Assembly (NCBI GenBank): GCA_026397675.1
Contig: JAPLUH010000179.1
Coordinates: 1-5,242, forward strand
Length of the DNA: 5,242 nt
Source: Verrucomicrobiota bacterium
Lineage (GTDB): Bacteria > Verrucomicrobiota > Verrucomicrobiia > Limisphaerales > UBA9464
Direction: 5' to 3'
Shown here in pieces: positions 1 to 5,242 of this stretch (the stretch's first letter is position 1; every line of letters begins with the position of its first letter). The notes under the pieces are model-generated. The model made no database searches and was not told the DNA's origin. It was given only the letters and a program-made list of their open reading frames with translations. A program made the position numbers and the translations under genes.

Positions 1-611
1 ACCAAATCGGGAATCTCGTGGTCGTTCATTCCGCGGATCACCACGGCATTGACCTTCACAGGATGAAACCCGAGTTCCCGGGCCAGGCGGATTCCGTTGA
101 GCACACCCTCCAGACCGTCTCGCCCCGTCATCTTCTTGAAGTTGTCCCGGTCTAGCGAATCCATGCTGAAGCTGACCCGGTTGAGCCCAGCCTTCCGCAG
201 GGCAGCGGCCTGCGATCCGAAGAGCGCCCCATTGGTGGTCATGGCCAGATCGCGGACGCCGGGAATCGCTGAGAGCGATCCGACCAGTCGATCGACTCCG
301 TGGCGCAAAAGCGGCTCGCCGCCAGTGACGCGGACCTTCTCGATTCCTAAATCAACGGCGATCCGGACCACCCGCGTGATCTCCTCAAAACTGAGGATCT
401 CTGACTTCGGTTTCCATTCCCGGTGAATAGGGGTGGCCGAAGGGCTCGCCGGGGTTGGGTTCCGCAGGCCGTCGTAGCGGGTGCGGTAGAAATTCGCGGC
501 CTCCTCGGTCTCGGGGAGGCAGTACAGGCAGCGGAAATTGCAGCGGTCGGTCACGCTGACCCGAAGGTCCCGCATGACTCGTCCGTGGGAGTCCTGCAAT
601 TGTCCGATCAT
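1..611 (-). CDS. moaA: GTP 3',8-cyclase MoaA, partial (N-terminal 203 codons)
   Basis: This is a radical-SAM enzyme that, in the cytoplasm, converts GTP to 3',8-cyclo-7,8-dihydro-GTP, the first step of molybdenum cofactor synthesis (MoaC acts next). Directly visible are the N-terminal cluster motif CNFRCLYC with Cys24, Cys28 and Cys31, the SAM-binding GGEP at residues 97-100, a TTNG strand at 125-128, SMDSLD at 149-154, and KVNAVVIRGMN at 186-196. The chosen ATG places the first cysteine at residue 24, exactly as I recall it for E. coli MoaA. An in-frame GTG lies 48 bases upstream but is less likely. No clear Shine-Dalgarno sequence precedes the ATG. The C-terminal half, with the second iron-sulfur cluster that binds GTP, lies beyond the left edge. 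Between Cys31 and SFEEI (residue 74) the protein is about 26 residues longer than E. coli MoaA. The upstream coiled-coil gene is on the same strand, 77 bases away, so co-transcription is possible. Confidence 0.95.
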   Translation of the reverse strand, partial: MIGQLQDSHGRVMRDLRVSVTDRCNFRCLYCLPETEEAANFYRTRYDGLRNPTPASPSATPIHREWKPKSEILSFEEITRVVRIAVDLGIEKVRVTGGEPLLRHGVDRLVGSLSAIPGVRDLAMTTNGALFGSQAAALRKAGLNRVSFSMDSLDRDNFKKMTGRDGLEGVLNGIRLARELGFHPVKVNAVVIRGMNDHEIPDL

Positions 612-688
612 TGAGTCAGTTTGGGCCCGCACGGTGTCCGCCGCAACGCGGAGAATCACCGATGCAAGAGGGCCCTAAGGGTTGGGGT

Positions 689-1453
689 CTATGGCTTGGG
701 AGCGGTTTCCACTCGGGTGGATCCGTCGGTACCCACTTCCACCTTCAAGGGGTAGGCATTGGTGGCCGAACCGGCCGCGATCTTGGGTCGAACACCTTCC
801 TGGAACAGTTGAGCGCCCTTCTTGTCGAAGCCGTAAAGCCCACGTCGGATGAAGTCGAGTCGGCGGGCGATGTTGAGTTCCTCCTTCAGCTTGCGGACCT
901 GATCGCGGAGGATCGCCAGGTCGTTGAATTTCTTCTCGAGGTCGGTCTTTTCGGCGATGAGCCGTTTGAGTTCTTTCTTGAGAGCCTCACGGTCGCCCTC
1001 GCTGGCGGCGAGTTTCCGTTCGGTGATCTTGATTTGGTTCTCGAGGCCCCCGATTTGACCGGTTAATTCGCCCATCTTTTTGGTCAGGTCATCCTTCTCT
1101 CCCTCCAGGTCGGAAATCTGTTTGTCCCGGCGCTCGATCTCCGTCTTGGCCGCCGCTGCAGCCTTCGCTGCCTCGGCCGAAGTGCGGGTTAGTTCTCCAG
1201 AGGTAGCAACCCACTTGTTGGAGACCGTGTTCAAGTCCTCGATGCGCTGGCTGAGATTGGTTTCAAGGGTGGCATTCACCCGGACTTGCTCGGTGAGTTT
1301 GCCCGTCGTGGCCACCAGGTCATTGGACAGGGCCGATTGCTGACCCTCCATTTGGATCCGCGTCTCTTCAGCCTTCTTCGAGTTCAGAAACCATCCGGTG
1401 CCGAGGCCCAGGCAGACGAGTACCAGCACCGCGGGAACGAGTTTGGATTTCAT
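689..1453 (-). CDS. Membrane-anchored coiled-coil protein, function unknown
   Basis: I do not recognise a named family. The 254-residue product starts MKSKLVPAVLVLVCLGLGTG: two lysines, then a hydrophobic segment at about 5-23, then NSKK. This suggests an inner-membrane anchor with the rest in the periplasm. There is no good signal peptidase site, and Cys14 lacks a lipobox (Val before it). Residues 28-200 are charged and heptad-like, rich in Glu, Lys, Leu and Ala (for example RDKQISDLEGEKDDLTKK at 109-126), so a long coiled coil is expected. An Ala-rich stretch, AAKAAAAAK, lies at 95-103. From about 201 to 254 the helix gives way to a short tail containing FIRRGLYGFDKKG and a probable beta strand, YPLKVEVGTDGSTRVE. 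The TAG stop is 77 bases before moaA, and the gene diverges from the LON-domain gene. No Shine-Dalgarno sequence precedes its ATG. A scaffold or envelope role is conceivable, but it is inference only. Confidence 0.85.
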   Translation of the reverse strand: MKSKLVPAVLVLVCLGLGTGWFLNSKKAEETRIQMEGQQSALSNDLVATTGKLTEQVRVNATLETNLSQRIEDLNTVSNKWVATSGELTRTSAEAAKAAAAAKTEIERRDKQISDLEGEKDDLTKKMGELTGQIGGLENQIKITERKLAASEGDREALKKELKRLIAEKTDLEKKFNDLAILRDQVRKLKEELNIARRLDFIRRGLYGFDKKGAQLFQEGVRPKIAAGSATNAYPLKVEVGTDGSTRVETAPKP

Positions 1454-1470
1454 TGATCAGGTAGGATTGG

Positions 1471-1494
1471 ACGGTCGGGAGAATTCCCGTTCGT
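1471..1494. promoter_or_regulatory. Dyad-symmetric, operator-like site in divergent spacer
   Basis: The arms ACG..CGGGA and TCCCG..CGT surround a central GAAT and share one centre at 1482.5. This gives 8 paired positions interrupted by 2 unpaired ones on each side. It lies in the 131-base spacer between two divergent genes, about 18 bases upstream of the coiled-coil gene's start codon and 90 bases upstream of the LON-domain gene. A binding site for a dimeric repressor, or a small hairpin in the 5' leader of the coiled-coil mRNA, would both fit. No regulator is identifiable. Confidence 0.35.
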
Positions 1495-1500
1495 CGGATC

Positions 1501-1530
1501 AATAGACACCGAATCCGCCCGAACATTCAA
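1501..1530 (-). promoter_or_regulatory. Weak candidate sigma-70-type promoter for coiled-coil gene
   Basis: On the minus strand, TTGAAT (1525-1530) and TCTATT (1501-1506) each match four of six consensus positions and are separated by 18 bases. The element points toward the coiled-coil gene and places the dyad at 1471-1494 just downstream of the -10 box, a common repressor position. With such loose boxes a chance match is quite possible. Confidence 0.22.
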
Positions 1531-1584
1531 TCTCCGAGCAAGCCCCCGTCTTGCGTTGGCTGGAGCTCACTTTAACCTCCGGCC

Positions 1585-2262
1585 ATGCTGATACCCGACC
1601 GAATGGGGGTTATGATCCTGGGAGAGGCCAGCCTGTTTCCACAGGCCATGATGCCTCTGTTCATCTTCGAGCCCCGCTATCGGGACATGCTGGCCGAGTC
1701 GCTGGAGACCCATCGGATGTTCTGCCTGGCGATGCAGCGGACCGACGCCAAGCGAGAGTCCCCCTGCCGGATCGCCACCCTGGGACTGGTTCGAGCCTCG
1801 GTCCAAACCCCGAACGGAACCTCCAACCTTGTGCTGCAAGGCCTGATCCGGGTCCGGTTGGGTCGGATCGTTCAATCCCGACCCTTCCGCACGCACCTCA
1901 TCACTCCAATTAAGGAGAATATCGAGAGGTCCCCGGAGGTAGATGCTCTGGTGAACCGGAGCCTGGATCTCATCGAGGTGCGCCTGCGCCAAGATCAGCC
2001 GGTGCCACTAGACCTCATTCGGCAACTGGCCTCGGGCGGTCTGGCCCAATCGGAGACGCGGGTAGAAGATTGCATCCGGGAACTGAAGGGCATCAAGAAC
2101 CCGAGCCGCTTCGCCGACCTCATTGCTGCGCTCCTCCTGCCCAATCCCGCGGCTCGGCAAATGATCTTGGAGACGGTCAATCCGGAAGCCCGCCTCCGTC
2201 ATCTCGTCCTGTTCTTGGCGGCGGAGATCCACCGTGGCGCCTCAGGCGAGGGGCAGGGATGA
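1585..2262 (+). CDS. Stand-alone LON substrate-binding domain protein
   Basis: The 225-residue product carries only the N-terminal (LAN/PUA-like) domain of Lon protease, without the AAA+ ATPase or Ser-Lys protease parts. Residues 16-36, read as SLFPQAMMPLFIFEPRYRDM, match the family's hallmark LFP...LPL.IFEPRY. A beta-rich section follows (GLVRASVQTP at 67-76, LVLQGLIRVRLGRI at 82-95), then a helical C-terminal half (about 115-218) ending in a short Gly-rich tail. In Lon this domain helps recognise substrates. The function of isolated bacterial versions is not established, so a substrate-binding or adaptor role is inference. An in-frame TAA lies 10 bases before the ATG, so the start cannot be further upstream; ATGs at 1603 and 1612 are alternatives, but the first keeps more of the domain. 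No Shine-Dalgarno sequence is visible. The stop overlaps the next gene's start as ATGA, suggesting translational coupling to an ABC-2 permease. Confidence 0.88.
   Translation: MLIPDRMGVMILGEASLFPQAMMPLFIFEPRYRDMLAESLETHRMFCLAMQRTDAKRESPCRIATLGLVRASVQTPNGTSNLVLQGLIRVRLGRIVQSRPFRTHLITPIKENIERSPEVDALVNRSLDLIEVRLRQDQPVPLDLIRQLASGGLAQSETRVEDCIRELKGIKNPSRFADLIAALLLPNPAARQMILETVNPEARLRHLVLFLAAEIHRGASGEGQG
2248..2253 (+). promoter_or_regulatory. Ribosome binding site of first permease gene
   Basis: GAGGGG ends five bases before the ATG at 2259 and is the clearest Shine-Dalgarno sequence in the window. It supports 2259 over starts further upstream in the same open frame. Residues encoded between 2070 and 2258 in that frame are Pro/Gly/Arg-rich and look like an out-of-frame reading of the LON-domain gene. 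Confidence 0.65.
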
Positions 2263-3116
2263 CACCCGTAACGAACGATCCGATTCCGGTGACTCCCTCG
2301 GCGGATCTCTGGAACAAGTACGCCCATGTGCTCTCCATGGGCATACAGAACACTCTGGTCTACCGGACCAACTTTCTGTTTCGGGCCGCCTTTGGATTGG
2401 TTCCTTTGGCGGCGACACTTTTCTTGTGGGAGGCGATTTACGCCGACAAACCGGCCGGTACGGCCATCGGAGCCTACACGTTAGCTCAGATGGTGAGCTA
2501 CTACCTGTTGGTCACCGTGGTGGATGCGATCACCGCCGTCGCCGAAGACGACTGGCAAATCGCCGCCGATATTAAAGACGGAGCCGTGAGCCAATTCCTG
2601 CTTAAACCGCTCGATTTCTTGGCCTACCGGCTGTGCCTCTATCTTTCCGGACGGGTGATTTATACCAGTGTGGCTCTGATCCCGGTGGCGTTCTTCCTGT
2701 TCTTTCAGCGGGAGTACCTCGTGGGTCCGGCCGAGCCCTTGGGTTGGGTTCTGGCGCCGCTGTCGGTGTTGATGGCAGGGCTCCTGCAATTCCTCATCGC
2801 GTACACCGTGGCCCTGTTGTCGTTCTGGGTGCTCGATGTCAGCACCTTCATCTTTATCCAGTTCGCTTTCGAGTTCCTGGCCAGTGGTCATCTCTTCCCG
2901 TTGGACATTCTTCCGGATGGATTGCACCGACTCCTGCTCTGGTCCCCCTACCCGTACCTTCTTTATTTCCCGGTGGGGGTTTATTTGGGCCGCATCCAGG
3001 GTGCGGAGTTGTGGCGGGGTTTTGCTCTGCAGTTGGCCTGGGTGGGGGTGGCCTTCCTGATAGCCCGCTTCGTCTGGTCCCGCGGCTTGCGAAAATACAC
3101 CGCGGTGGGCGGCTGA
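2259..3116 (+). CDS. ABC-2 type transporter permease (COG4587/ABC2_membrane_6-like), first subunit
   Basis: This 285-residue integral membrane protein is probably one half of a heterodimeric ABC exporter. After a short cytoplasmic N-terminus (about 1-40) hydrophobic segments lie near 42-60, 73-92, 132-149, 163-192, 193-212, 225-242 and 252-272. The loop IKDGAVSQFLLKPLDF (105-120), with Gly108 and Pro117, matches the family's I..G.....LL.P pattern. This is typical of ABC-2 permeases of the uncharacterised COG4587/COG3694 group, and it probably faces the ATPase. The C-terminus RFVWSRGLRKYTAVGG shows the W...LR.YT signature. The second permease, 25 bases downstream, has both features at equal spacing, so the two are paralogues working together. 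The start codon overlaps the LON-domain gene's stop (ATGA) and follows a good ribosome binding site. No ATP-binding subunit is encoded in the window, and the exported substrate cannot be told from the sequence. Confidence 0.9.
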   Translation: MTPVTNDPIPVTPSADLWNKYAHVLSMGIQNTLVYRTNFLFRAAFGLVPLAATLFLWEAIYADKPAGTAIGAYTLAQMVSYYLLVTVVDAITAVAEDDWQIAADIKDGAVSQFLLKPLDFLAYRLCLYLSGRVIYTSVALIPVAFFLFFQREYLVGPAEPLGWVLAPLSVLMAGLLQFLIAYTVALLSFWVLDVSTFIFIQFAFEFLASGHLFPLDILPDGLHRLLLWSPYPYLLYFPVGVYLGRIQGAELWRGFALQLAWVGVAFLIARFVWSRGLRKYTAVGG

Positions 3117-3141
3117 GGCGCTGGCTCAATAAATAACCTGC

Positions 3142-3945
3142 ATGCCCTCCTTCTCTCGTTATGCCGGCATTTATGCCGCGCTCATCCGCTACTCGTTGAT
3201 CCACGAGATGCAGTTCAAGGTGAACTTTCTCCTTTGGATCGTTGTCGAGGCCCTGTGGTTCGGACTTCAACTGGCCTTCATGACTGTTCTTTACGGGCAT
3301 ACCGACCAGATCGCCGGCTGGTCCCGGTGGGAGGTCGTCCTGCTGGTCGGCTGTAATCAGTTCATTCAGCAGCTGTTCCACACCCTTTTTGTCACCAATT
3401 TATCCAACCTCTCCGAATTGATCCGCAAGGGGACTCTCGACTTGTTGCTTCTGCAGCCGGTGAACACGCGCTTCCTCATTTCGGTGAAAAAGTTTGAGAT
3501 CGGCAACATCCTCAATGCCCTGATGGGTCTGGTGGTCATCATCTATTCGTTGGCCCAGCTGGGACGGGTACCGACGCTGGCCCAGTGGTTGGGTTTTGCG
3601 GTGGTGTGTCTGGCCGGACTCAGCGTGCATTACTCGCTCATGTTCCTCTTGGCCTGCATCTCTTTCTGGACAGTCCGGGCTCAGGGCATCGTTTGGGGGT
3701 ACTACAACCTCTTCAACATTGCTCGCCTGCCGGCGGAGGCATTTCCGCGGGGAGCCTACCGGGCCGTTTTCACCTGGGTCTTGCCCATGCTGTTGGTGTC
3801 CAACGTCCCGGCCAAGCTGTTGGCCCAGCGTCTGGCCTCGCCGTGGGAATGGCTCGCCTTATTGGGCATGGCCGTGGCCTGTTTTGTGGTGAGCGAACTT
3901 TTTTGGCGTTTTTCCCTGCGCCATTACACCAGCGCCAGCGCGTAG
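3142..3945 (+). CDS. ABC-2 type transporter permease (COG3694/ABC2_membrane_6-like), second subunit
   Basis: This 267-residue membrane protein is paralogous to the preceding permease. Hydrophobic segments lie near 28-50, 64-84, 118-140, 149-178, 207-224 and 236-257. The loop LIRKGTLDLLLLQPVNTRF (93-111) carries Gly97 and Pro106, the same nine-residue spacing as Gly108-Pro117 in the first subunit. The C-terminus LFWRFSLRHYTSASA repeats the W...LR.YT signature. Residues 190-200 (LFNIARLPAEA) resemble the conserved FxxxxxLPxxxFP region before the last membrane segments. The length is normal for the family, about 260-270 residues. The gene follows the first permease by 25 bases without a Shine-Dalgarno sequence (the spacer is AT-rich, with AATAAATAA), so translation may rely on coupling or a non-SD mechanism. 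It is the last gene of the apparent operon. The substrate is unknown, and the partner ATPase must lie elsewhere. Confidence 0.9.
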   Translation: MPSFSRYAGIYAALIRYSLIHEMQFKVNFLLWIVVEALWFGLQLAFMTVLYGHTDQIAGWSRWEVVLLVGCNQFIQQLFHTLFVTNLSNLSELIRKGTLDLLLLQPVNTRFLISVKKFEIGNILNALMGLVVIIYSLAQLGRVPTLAQWLGFAVVCLAGLSVHYSLMFLLACISFWTVRAQGIVWGYYNLFNIARLPAEAFPRGAYRAVFTWVLPMLLVSNVPAKLLAQRLASPWEWLALLGMAVACFVVSELFWRFSLRHYTSASA

Positions 3946-3948
3946 CCT

Positions 3949-5088
3949 TTAGCCGACTGAGGATCTCTGGACCGCGGTCGCCACTTTGGCAAAGCGGTAA
4001 TGGCTGACGTGCCACTGGTTTCCGTCTTGGAAATCCCACAGCTCGGCGCAGGCCATGAAGAAGACCCTCCAATAAACCCACCAACGGGTCTCCTGGTCGG
4101 CGCCATACGTTGCGGCGAGGATGCCTCGGACTTCCGTCTCGTGGGCATCCATGTTCTCCAGCCACTGATTGGCCGTCCGGCCGTAATGCCGACCGTTCAC
4201 CACCCAATGCTCCTCGAGTCGCAGGTCTTCGTTGAAGTAGAGCAGTAAATCGTCGCTGGGCATGATGCCCCCGGTGAAAAAGTAACGGGCCATCCAGTCG
4301 CTCGGGCCTCGGGGGATGAAGTGGTAGGCATACTCCCGGTGGGTGAAGATGTGGACGAACAGACGTCCATCGGGTCGGAGCCATCGGGCGATATTGGCCA
4401 AGAGCCGCCGGTAATTCTTCATGTGCTCGAACATTTCCACGGAGACGACCCGGTCAAACTGCCCATCGCCGCCGGGGGGCTCAAAGTGGTTTATGTCACA
4501 GGTGATGATCTTCAGGTTTCCAAGGCCTCTTCGGAGCGCCTCTCCTTCGATGTGTTCACGCTGCGTGCGGGAGTTGGACACGCCGGTAATCCGGGCGTTC
4601 GGATAATGAGCGGCCATCCAGAGCGAGAGCGATCCCCAGCCGCAACCCAACTCCAGAATGGTCTGCCCATCGGCCAGGCCTGCGCGCTCGCAAGTGAGGG
4701 CGAGCATGATGTCCTCGGCCTCGGCCAGGCTTTCCTGGAAGGTATGATAGTAGCAGCTCGAGTATTTAAAGCGTGGACCGAGGCACAGTTGGTAAAAGCG
4801 CGTGGGAACCTCGTAATGCTGCTCGTTGGCTGCCGCGGTCTCAATGGCGATGGGCGACTCGGACAGTTCCCGGATCAACCGCATCCGGTGGGCCCGCTGT
4901 GCTTCGACATCCCCGTGGGTGCCTTCCTCGGCCAATCGCTCCCGCAACAGTCGGCGGATGCCGAAGCGGATCAAAGGATCGGGGAGAACATTAGCCTCGA
5001 GCAAACGGTCCAGAAAATTGGGTCCCGAATCCTTTGGAGAGGGAGAAGCGTGGGCAGGCATGGGGAGCGAACTCATGACGGGCATCAT
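3949..5088 (-). CDS. SAM-dependent methyltransferase, CFA-synthase superfamily, coclaurine N-methyltransferase-like
   Basis: The product is a class I SAM-dependent methyltransferase of 379 residues from this start. The SAM-binding motif I, ILELGCGWGSLSLW, is at 144-157. VSVEMFEHM at 215-223 carries Glu218, Glu221 and His222, matching the acidic/His cluster used by plant coclaurine-type N-methyltransferases; E. coli CFA synthase has Gly where Glu218 lies. NEQHYEVP (88-95), YSSCYY (109-114), HIFTH (246-250), FFTGGIMPSDDLLLYF (270-285) and RWWVYWRVFFMACAELW (335-351) are family-typical. The N-terminal lipid-binding domain of CFA synthase is lacking; instead a short helix (LPDPLIRFGIRRLL, 35-48) precedes the core. 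Bacterial members are often labelled cyclopropane-fatty-acyl-phospholipid synthase, but an N-methyltransferase activity is equally plausible and the substrate is unknown. The ATG at 5088 follows GGAGAGGA. Other in-frame starts are ATG at 5085, 5076 and 5061 and a TTG at 5178 (409 residues). The TAA stop is 3 bases from the convergent permease gene. Confidence 0.9.
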   Translation of the reverse strand: MMPVMSSLPMPAHASPSPKDSGPNFLDRLLEANVLPDPLIRFGIRRLLRERLAEEGTHGDVEAQRAHRMRLIRELSESPIAIETAAANEQHYEVPTRFYQLCLGPRFKYSSCYYHTFQESLAEAEDIMLALTCERAGLADGQTILELGCGWGSLSLWMAAHYPNARITGVSNSRTQREHIEGEALRRGLGNLKIITCDINHFEPPGGDGQFDRVVSVEMFEHMKNYRRLLANIARWLRPDGRLFVHIFTHREYAYHFIPRGPSDWMARYFFTGGIMPSDDLLLYFNEDLRLEEHWVVNGRHYGRTANQWLENMDAHETEVRGILAATYGADQETRWWVYWRVFFMACAELWDFQDGNQWHVSHYRFAKVATAVQRSSVG

Positions 5089-5100
5089 CCATCGCCCATA

Positions 5101-5108
5101 TCCTCTCC
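5101..5108 (-). promoter_or_regulatory. Possible ribosome binding site of the methyltransferase
   Basis: The minus strand reads GGAGAGGA here, ending 12 bases before the ATG at 5088 and 24 before the ATG at 5076. The spacing to 5088 is longer than ideal, but the purine run is the best in this leader. It favours the 5088 start over the TTG at 5178, which has only AGAAG upstream. An out-of-frame ATG sits between the two, at 5091. Confidence 0.4.
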
Positions 5109-5160
5109 GGGTCAATTCCTCTTGTCGGTCCGGTTGCGTCGCTGGAAAGGGATGGCAAGA

Positions 5161-5178
5161 TTGAATCCATTCGTTCAA
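5161..5178. promoter_or_regulatory. Short inverted repeat between divergent genes
   Basis: Two nested dyads overlap here: TTGAA (5161-5165) with TTCAA (5174-5178), and GAAT-CC-ATTC (5163-5172). Their centres differ by two bases, so they are not one perfect palindrome. The position, between the methyltransferase start and the divergent right-edge gene, suits an operator, but symmetry this short can arise by chance. If the methyltransferase used the TTG at 5178, this stretch would be coding. Confidence 0.18.
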
Positions 5179-5195
5179 AGCGTTACTTCTGCACC

Positions 5196-5242
5196 ATGTC
5201 TTCGCATTGCCTTGCCCTTGCTCTGGCCCTTTTGGGAGCGGT
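5196..5242 (+). CDS. Start of a probable exported protein, partial
   Basis: An ATG at 5196 opens a frame that stays open to the window edge and reads MSSHCLALALALLGA, a short hydrophobic run like the core of a signal peptide. Only 15 complete codons are present, so no family can be named. Cys5 is too early for a standard lipobox. No Shine-Dalgarno sequence precedes the ATG, as with most genes here. The gene would be divergent from the methyltransferase. The opposite strand also reads open through this stretch until a TAA at about 5182, but with an Arg-rich, AGG/AGA-using composition unlike the other genes, so the plus-strand reading is preferred. Confidence 0.4.
   Translation, partial: MSSHCLALALALLGA

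Noticed and set aside
669..681. Palindromic AGGGCCCT / CCCTAAGGG in the gap between the coiled-coil gene and moaA, considered as a terminator.
   Set aside because: The stems are only 3-4 base pairs with essentially no loop, and no T-run follows on the minus strand.
97..1066. Several plus-strand open frames opposite moaA and the coiled-coil gene (97-426, 423-614, 611-1066).
   Set aside because: They are antisense to convincing minus-strand genes with recognisable motifs or clear protein architecture. Their products are low-complexity mirrors of those genes and show no family motif.
1499..1570. A 23-codon minus-strand frame beginning with GTG at 1570, preceded by GGAGGT four bases upstream, which could be a leader peptide ahead of the coiled-coil gene.
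   Set aside because: The spacing is short, the start is GTG, the peptide has no attenuation-like residue run, and it overlaps the only promoter candidate. The GGAGGT may be chance.
2070..2258. A 63-residue N-terminal extension of the first permease in the same open frame.
   Set aside because: It overlaps the LON-domain gene in another frame, is Pro/Gly/Arg-rich and not membrane-like, while the ATG at 2259 has a good ribosome binding site and ATGA coupling.
3770..4384. A 204-codon minus-strand frame spanning the end of the second permease and the methyltransferase.
   Set aside because: It is a shifted-frame shadow rich in Arg and Pro, overlapping two well-supported genes.
5180..5242. A minus-strand frame entering from the right edge and ending with TAA near 5182, as the 3' end of an upstream gene.
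   Set aside because: The codons are AGG/AGA-rich and encode an Arg/Ala run unlike the codon choice of the other genes; the plus-strand signal-peptide reading fits better, though neither is certain.

Overview
The window holds one partial gene running off the left edge, five complete genes, and a likely gene start at the right edge. The DNA is moderately GC-rich by eye, with GC-favouring third codon positions in every convincing gene. I see no mobile element, CRISPR array, tRNA or rRNA. The gene set and non-Shine-Dalgarno starts would fit the Verrucomicrobiota or a related phylum. That placement is an impression from protein resemblance, not something the sequence proves.

Layout. Positions 1-611 (minus) are the N-terminal 203 codons of MoaA, the radical-SAM GTP 3',8-cyclase of molybdenum cofactor synthesis, with an unusually long segment after its iron-sulfur motif. 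Positions 689-1453 (minus) are a membrane-anchored coiled-coil protein of unknown function, 77 bases upstream of moaA and on the same strand. A 131-base divergent spacer (1454-1584) carries a dyad-symmetric, operator-like site and a weak promoter candidate. On the plus strand follow a stand-alone LON substrate-binding-domain protein (1585-2262), an ABC-2 type permease that overlaps it by ATGA (2259-3116), and a second, paralogous permease (3142-3945). These three look like one operon. Meeting this operon tail to tail across only 3 bases is a minus-strand SAM-dependent methyltransferase (3949-5088). It belongs to the cyclopropane-fatty-acid-synthase superfamily and most resembles plant coclaurine N-methyltransferases. 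At the right edge, 5196 onward (plus) reads as a signal peptide of a divergently transcribed gene.

How they fit together. The two permeases carry the same motif (glycine, eight residues, proline, in a cytoplasmic loop) and the same C-terminal W...LR.YT signature. They probably form the heterodimeric membrane part of one exporter of the COG4587/COG3694 type. The ATPase that normally accompanies such pairs is not in the window; its usual neighbouring position is taken by the LON-domain gene. The methyltransferase, MoaA and coiled-coil protein show no clear functional link to the transporter.

Nothing here is plainly a new system. The best leads are the LON-domain/ABC-2 coupling without an ATPase, the coclaurine-methyltransferase-like enzyme of unknown bacterial substrate, and the MoaA insertion.
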